DNA of 7,125 nt from NCBI GenBank assembly GCA_040235375.1, contig JBECKQ010000456.1, forward strand, positions 1 through 7,125, written 5' to 3'. This DNA comes from JBECKQ01 sp040235375. Its GTDB lineage: Bacteria; Planctomycetota; Phycisphaerae; UBA1845. The position numbers and the translations under genes are program-made. Position 1 is the first letter of the stretch; each line of letters starts with the position of its first letter. Under the pieces are notes generated by a model, which was given only the letters and a program-made list of their open reading frames with translations, had not been told where the DNA came from and ran no database searches. This document shows, piece after piece, positions 1 to 7,125 of this stretch.

Positions 1-52
1 TTTGAAAGAACTTGAAGAACTCATCGGACACCTGAAATCGATTGCTTCCCAT
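1..52 (-). CDS. 5' end of a leftward gene, possibly a mobile-element transposase (partial)
   Basis: Seventeen codons of an open frame start at an ATG (50-52, minus strand) and run off the left edge. The peptide reads MGSNRFQVSDEFFKFFQ. A full AAGGAGG Shine-Dalgarno (59-65 on the plus strand as CCTCCTT) lies 6 bases upstream of the ATG, which is the best initiation signal in the window and the main reason to call this a real gene. About 70 bases separate the ATG from the point where the neighbouring gene fragment begins, a distance typical of a transposase start from the end of its insertion sequence. I do not recognise the peptide and cannot assign a family. The transposase reading is an inference from the truncated neighbour, and any other leftward gene would also fit. 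Confidence 0.55.
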   Translation of the reverse strand, partial: MGSNRFQVSDEFFKFFQ

Positions 53-58
53 CGCGAG

Positions 59-65
59 CCTCCTT
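59..65 (-). promoter_or_regulatory. Shine-Dalgarno of the leftward partial gene
   Basis: AAGGAGG on the minus strand sits 6 bases before the ATG at 52. It fixes the start of a reading frame that is too short inside the window to be found by length. Confidence 0.65.
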
Positions 66-120
66 GCTCTGGCACCAGCGCCAGTACCACTATCGGCTCA
101 CGAGGGGTTTTTCGGATAGG

Positions 121-1406
121 CTCTAAGCGGTGTGGACACGTTCACGGCGTTGACGTCGGGCGCCTACGCGCTGACGGAAAACTTCATCTACACGCGGCAG
201 GCCCTGGATGCGTACCTCGAGCACTTGAGGCCGGACGGCATCGTCAATTTCTCGCGACCCATGTTGACCCCGCCGCGCGAGACACTGAAGCTTGCACTGA
301 CCGCAGCAGAGGCACTGGAGGCATTGGGAGCCGAGCGCCCGGCGGAACACATCGTGGTGCTGGCGGGCAAGGGTGTGGCATCGGCGCATCCGGTCCCCTG
401 GGCGCAGACGATGATCAAGCGTTCCCCGTTCACGCGCGATGAGGTCGCGGCGCTGCAAACGTTCGTCCAGTCGCTCGGCTTCGAAATGGTGTTCGATCCG
501 TTCACGCCGCGGCAAGGGCGGCTCGACGCGTTCCTGCGTGCGCCGGCAGCACGGCGCGCGGAGATGACCGCCGACTACCCGTTGGATATTCGCCCCGCCA
601 CCGACGACCGGCCCTTCTTCTTCCAGTTCTATCGCTGGTCGGACTTGTGGCGATTCGGCCAGCCGCGGCGGCAGGCGACACCGGTGGCCGTAACAGTGAT
701 CTACGCGGCATTTGTGCAGGTTACCCTGCTCAGCGCATTGTTCATTCTCTATCCCCTGTATCGCACGCAGCGGATGGTCGGCCAAGCCGGCGGGCGAGCC
801 GGAGTGTTCGCGTACTTTGGGGCGGTCGGTCTCGGGTTCATCATGATCGAGGTCGCCCTGCTGCAGAAATTCACGGTCTTTCTGGGGGGACCGGCGTACT
901 CGATGGCGGTAACGCTATTCGCCATTCTGCTCACGTCAGGCATCGGGAGCTTCGTATCGGGGCGGATTCCGGCGTCGCCGATGACACTTCTCGCTGTCGT
1001 TCTGCCCCTGCTCGCGGTAACGGCAGTCACCGGCTCGATTGTGTACGGACCGCTGACAGGCAGCTTGCTCGGTCTCAGTCACGCGGGGCGTTGCGTGGCC
1101 GCGGTGGCCATGCTGGCACCGCTCGGCCTGCTGATGGGTATGCCGTTTCCGACGGCCCTCCGGCTGGTGAACCGCCATCGACCCGAGCTGAACGCATGGG
1201 CCTGGGGGATCAACGCCTGCGCAACCGTTGTCGGCACGGTGCTCTGCATGATGGTGAGCTCCGCGTTCGGCTTCAGTCATGCTATTCAAGTTGGTGCGGT
1301 GCTGTACGTCGTCAGCCTCGTCAGCGTGGTCGCTTCACACCGCAGCCTGGCGTCGGCGCCTGTGCCGGCGGAGATGGAGGCGGCGACCGCAGGGATCGTG
1401 GGGTGA
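121..1406 (+). pseudogene. Spermidine-synthase-like membrane protein, N-terminally truncated
   Basis: The longest readable frame is 424 codons from a GTG at 132, but family similarity already begins just upstream as LSGVDTFTALTSGAYALTEN (first codon near 120-122). An in-frame TAG lies at 117-119. LSGVDTF...TENFIYT is the late part of a spermidine-synthase-type Rossmann methyltransferase domain, so the glycine-rich SAM-binding motif and any N-terminal membrane segments are missing. Numbered from the GTG, the rest of that domain covers about 1-165, with ATDDRPFFF at 156-164. About seven hydrophobic segments follow (near 186-208, 226-246, 256-276, 283-306, 320-338, 360-378, 383-402). Family signatures include GLGFIMIEVALLQKF and GMPFPTALR with a later AWAWGINAC. 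The GTG has no visible Shine-Dalgarno. I infer a gene broken by insertion at about 120; translation of the fragment is doubtful. The substrate of this family is not known to me. Confidence 0.75.
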
Positions 1407-1536
1407 CCAACGCCGGAACGCAGAGCGCGAGTCAAATCCAGGGGTCCGAGTCCCCACTCGAGGGCACACCTGCGCAGCGAGCGACGTTATTGGGTACCAC
1501 TCCGGAGCAGTGGCGCATGGAAGCGGGCCCGCGTCC
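1407..1536. other. Intergenic gap between convergent genes, weak hairpins
   Basis: This 130-base stretch separates two genes that end towards each other. It has a 5-base stem with a CCCC loop (CGAGT 1447-1451, ACTCG 1456-1460) and a perfect palindrome GCGGGCCCGC at 1523-1532, 4 bases beyond the stop of the leftward gene. Neither is followed by a T-run, so a rho-independent terminator is not supported. I see no gene in it. Confidence 0.4.
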
Positions 1537-3774
<2,238 letters not shown>

Positions 3775-3780
3775 TGATCT

Positions 3781-3796
3781 TCCTTCGCTCCTCCTT
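3781..3796 (-). promoter_or_regulatory. Ribosome-binding site deciding the start of the secreted protein
   Basis: On the minus strand AAGGA (3781-3785) lies 6 bases before the ATG at 3774. A stronger AAGGAGG (3790-3796) lies further up at 15 bases. No comparable site serves the upstream ATG at 3903. Confidence 0.55.
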
Positions 3797-3833
3797 GGTG
3801 CGGGTGATTGCCCGGCGCTACCCCCTCGGGCGC

Positions 3834-3839
3834 ATTCTA
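3834..3839 (-). promoter_or_regulatory. Candidate -10 element for the secreted protein gene
   Basis: The minus strand reads TAGAAT here, five of six matches to the primary-sigma -10 consensus, about 60 bases before the start codon. The hexamer 17 bases further up is TTCGAG, a poor -35. The call rests on the -10 alone. Confidence 0.3.
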
Positions 3840-4012
3840 ACAGAAAGCCGAGATCACTCGAACCCGGAAGTTGACGACAATCCGTTTCGTATCGGTGTCT
3901 CATAAGGGACTACGTCTGACCGCGATCGAATTCCGCTCGGCGATTTATTGCCAACCTATGTCGGCGATTCCACGGCACGATGTACAACGCTCGAGAAATC
4001 GACTGGCTGTCG

Positions 4013-4034
4013 CGCTTCCGAAATGCCCGAAGCG
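4013..4034 (-). terminator. Weak hairpin just after the stop of the 329-residue gene
   Basis: An inverted repeat CGCTTC (4013-4018) and GAAGCG (4029-4034) with a 10-base loop begins one base beyond the stop codon. It is not followed by a T-run on the minus strand, so it could be an mRNA 3'-end structure or chance. Confidence 0.3.
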
Positions 4035-4035
4035 A

Positions 4036-5025
4036 TCAACCCATCGTGTCGAGGTAGTGGATCATGACGTAGGCTTCGGCGGTGTGCTTGGGGCCGGGCA
4101 CGTTGGCGAGGCGACGGGCAGTGGCCTGAACGTGACGCGAGCGAAAGAACTCATAGAGCACGGTGGCCGGGTCGCGGTCCGGCGGATCGGCGGGGTCACC
4201 GAGGCGGGTGCTGTTGATTCCGCGGGCGGCCATGTCGCAGGCGCGACGGTTGAGCTCCTCCGCGGTCGTGCCGAAGAGAAACTCTCGAAACGCAGCGACT
4301 TCGTCGGGCGAGTGTTCCGGGCGGGCAAGGTACTCGACGAACGCGGGATCGCAGCCGGCCTTGAAGAGCTCGAAGATTTCCTGCGTGCCCGCGAGCGTAC
4401 CGCCGGTCGCGGTGATGCGCATGCGGGCCTCCCACGTGGCTTCGAGGATGGGGAAGAAGTGATCGACGCGATAGGTCAGGCGGCGTTCCCAGATCTGGGC
4501 AAGGGCGACAACGGCCTTCGAGCGGGTGGCGTCGGAAAGGTTGTCATCGGTCATGATGGCGGAGAGGACCTCTTCCGCCAGTCGAATGTAGAGGCAGACG
4601 CGCAGCCGCCGGCCGACCTGGTCGCGAAGCTGCCGGCCCTCTTCATCGGGCAGCGCCTCGTGGCAGAGGTGGCTTAGCAGGCGATAGAAGTTGCTTTCGG
4701 CCATGACGAGGGCGTGGCCGAGCAAGGCGCGGGTCGGCAGGAAGAACTCGAAGTTGGCCGGATTCGTGCGGGTCAGTCTTTCGACGAGCGTCTGGAGCCC
4801 GCGGCGGCGGGCGCCGAGCCGCTGCTCTTCAAGCGGCGAGGGATATTCGGAGATGACCTGTCCGAGCCATTCGAGGCAGACCATCTGGCGGGTGATGAGA
4901 GAGGTGAGTTCGTCGGCGTCCTGGCGGCCGGATTCAATCACGCGATCGTGGATCGCCTCGATGGTGGCACGTTCTTCGTCGTCGAAAGGGCTGTGCGGCC
5001 CGTAGCGAACCGGTGAGCCTTTCAT
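4036..5025 (-). CDS. Unrecognised helical protein of 329 residues next to rpoD
   Basis: I do not recognise a family. The protein has no signal peptide and no membrane segment, so it is probably cytoplasmic. It looks mostly alpha-helical and is rich in Arg, Glu, Leu and Ala. Notable stretches are LITRQMVCLEWLGQVISEYP (43-62), NFEFFLPTRALLGHALVMAE (91-110) followed by SNFYRLLSHLCHEA, and RVDHFFPILEATWEARMRIT (186-205). Scattered cysteines (50, 121, 144, 225, 263) do not form an obvious metal site. The start is well supported: GAGGAG (5031-5036) lies 5 bases before the ATG. It follows rpoD in the same direction after 162 bases and may be read from its own promoter. Codon use and amino-acid balance look like the neighbours, so it is probably a resident gene. 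No function is proposed. Confidence 0.85.
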   Translation of the reverse strand: MKGSPVRYGPHSPFDDEERATIEAIHDRVIESGRQDADELTSLITRQMVCLEWLGQVISEYPSPLEEQRLGARRRGLQTLVERLTRTNPANFEFFLPTRALLGHALVMAESNFYRLLSHLCHEALPDEEGRQLRDQVGRRLRVCLYIRLAEEVLSAIMTDDNLSDATRSKAVVALAQIWERRLTYRVDHFFPILEATWEARMRITATGGTLAGTQEIFELFKAGCDPAFVEYLARPEHSPDEVAAFREFLFGTTAEELNRRACDMAARGINSTRLGDPADPPDRDPATVLYEFFRSRHVQATARRLANVPGPKHTAEAYVMIHYLDTMG

Positions 5026-5030
5026 GGCGG

Positions 5031-5036
5031 CTCCTC
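5031..5036 (-). promoter_or_regulatory. Shine-Dalgarno of the 329-residue gene
   Basis: GAGGAG on the minus strand, 5 bases before the ATG at 5025. Confidence 0.65.
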
Positions 5037-5070
5037 GCTGAAGGGCGGGTGCTTATCTCCTCGGCGAGCC

Positions 5071-5099
5071 AGCTTAGCGAGTCCGTGCGGCCGTGTGAA
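5071..5099 (-). promoter_or_regulatory. Candidate promoter of the 329-residue gene
   Basis: The minus strand has TTCACA (5094-5099; five of six matches to the -35 consensus), a 17-base spacer, and TAAGCT (5071-5076; three of six matches to the -10). Transcription would begin near 5064, about 40 bases before the start codon. The weak -10 keeps this tentative. Confidence 0.3.
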
Positions 5100-5103
5100 T
5101 GGT

Positions 5104-5140
5104 GCGGATGGGATTTTGACTATCCGCCGGGCGCGCGCCC
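5104..5140. other. Palindrome and inverted repeat downstream of rpoD
   Basis: A perfect 12-base palindrome GGGCGCGCGCCC (5129-5140) abuts an inverted repeat GCGGAT (5104-5109) and ATCCGC (5122-5127) with a 12-base A/T-richer loop. They lie 48 to 84 bases beyond the rpoD stop. Without a T-run these are only possible 3'-end structures or a protein-binding site. Confidence 0.3.
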
Positions 5141-5187
5141 TCGGAGCGGAAGAGCGGCTCAGGGGAAGGATGACGCGCCTGGGACTT

Positions 5188-6906
<1,719 letters not shown>

Positions 6907-6909
6907 GGA

Positions 6910-6914
6910 CCTCC
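6910..6914 (-). promoter_or_regulatory. Ribosome-binding site of rpoD
   Basis: GGAGG on the minus strand is 3 bases from the ATG at 6906 and 12 bases from the ATG at 6897. Neither spacing is ideal, so the true start is open between MGSMTTMQ and MTTMQ. Confidence 0.5.
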
Positions 6915-6948
6915 AAAGAAGAAAGCGAAAGCGTCCGTCGCTCCCGCG

Positions 6949-7125
6949 CTACCCCTCCAGTGTTCTAGATGTCGGCACACCGGGTGCAAAGCCGTGCGAC
7001 CCGGAAAGAGCGCGACTGATCCGTCGCAGGCTCTCCGTCTCCTCGTTGGAGTCGACGGGGCCCTGAGCCATTGCCCGCCGCAAATCCTCTGCCGCCCTGC
7101 GTCCGTCCCGCAGCGGGACAAGCAT
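6949..7125 (-). CDS. C-terminal end of the gene upstream of rpoD, possibly DNA primase (partial)
   Basis: A minus-strand frame is open from the right edge to a TAG at 6949-6951, giving the last 58 residues of a protein whose start lies outside the window. The tail is helical and charged (AEDLRRAMAQGPVDSNEE, then ESLRRISRALSGSHGF) and ends in a loose PTSRTLEG. Helical Arg/Leu-rich endings of this kind occur at the helicase-binding C-terminus of DnaG, and dnaG directly precedes rpoD in the macromolecular-synthesis operon of many bacteria. The identification therefore rests on context plus general character, not on a diagnostic motif. Another frame covering 6894-7121 looks like an out-of-frame shadow: it is rich in Arg, Gly and Cys without family features. 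The frame chosen here has natural composition. Confidence 0.55.
   Translation of the reverse strand: MLVPLRDGRRAAEDLRRAMAQGPVDSNEETESLRRISRALSGSHGFAPGVPTSRTLEG

Larger units (their letters stand above)
1..120. mobile_element. Probable end of an insertion element
   Basis: The first 120 bases do not belong to the spermidine-synthase-like gene that follows. None of the three rightward frames gives the expected methyltransferase core, and the first 60 bases are near 50% GC while the flanking genes are well above 60%. They contain a leftward gene start. Read from the junction, the minus strand begins CCTATCCGAAAAACCCC, which could be the tip of a terminal inverted repeat. The other end of the element is outside the window, so neither inverted repeats nor a target-site duplication can be tested. 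The same picture could come from a genomic rearrangement or an assembly join. Confidence 0.4.
3775..4035. other. Intergenic region upstream of the secreted protein gene
   Basis: Apart from the ribosome-binding site, the candidate -10 and a hairpin at its right end, I find no gene in these 261 bases. The secreted protein's frame is open leftward from 3903, but the translated part above 3774 has no signal-peptide or family character. Confidence 0.5.

Noticed and set aside
2..442. Plus-strand frame of 146 codons from a TTG at position 2.
   Set aside because: It crosses the junction at about 120 out of frame with the methyltransferase-like gene and becomes low-complexity Arg/Gly/His sequence; it is a shadow.
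1440..1460. A tRNA T-arm-like string (GGGG, loop TCCGAGT, CCCC) in the convergent gap, which could hint at a tRNA or an attachment site.
   Set aside because: No matching acceptor stem, D-arm or anticodon arm lies at the right distances, so it is probably a chance hairpin.
3775..3903. An N-terminal extension of 43 residues on the secreted protein from the ATG at 3903.
   Set aside because: It would bury the signal peptide inside the protein, lacks a good Shine-Dalgarno, and overlaps the best candidate -10 and ribosome-binding site.

Overview
The window is GC-rich bacterial DNA that looks like a planctomycete, possibly of the Phycisphaerae type. Three things point there: a primary sigma factor with a highly charged linker domain, a secreted enzyme carrying 'DDGxFCNGxExC' cysteine repeats and a C-terminal dockerin-like calcium-binding module ending in TGP, and a membrane-anchored spermidine-synthase-like protein. 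The assignment rests on remembered family patterns, not on a search.

Layout, left to right. Positions 1-120 differ in composition from the rest and hold the start of a leftward gene with a very good Shine-Dalgarno sequence. I read this as the end of a mobile element. At about 121 the sequence switches abruptly to the C-terminal two thirds of a rightward spermidine-synthase-like membrane protein, whose N-terminal half is missing. The gene therefore looks decapitated by the insertion. It converges on a long leftward gene (1537-3774) for a secreted endonuclease/exonuclease/phosphatase-fold protein with cysteine-rich repeats, a beta-sandwich-like segment and a dockerin-like tail. A 261-base gap with a candidate promoter follows.

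The right half is a leftward housekeeping block: the last 58 codons of a gene that may be dnaG (primase), then the primary sigma factor rpoD, then a conserved-looking but unrecognised all-helical protein of 329 residues (4036-5025). The dnaG-like tail and rpoD are 42 bases apart and probably co-transcribed, as in the macromolecular-synthesis operon of many bacteria. The 329-residue gene has its own strong ribosome-binding site and a possible promoter.

I see no CRISPR array, rRNA or intact tRNA. The most interesting points are the insertion junction at about 120, the mosaic secreted nuclease-like protein, and the unrecognised gene beside rpoD.
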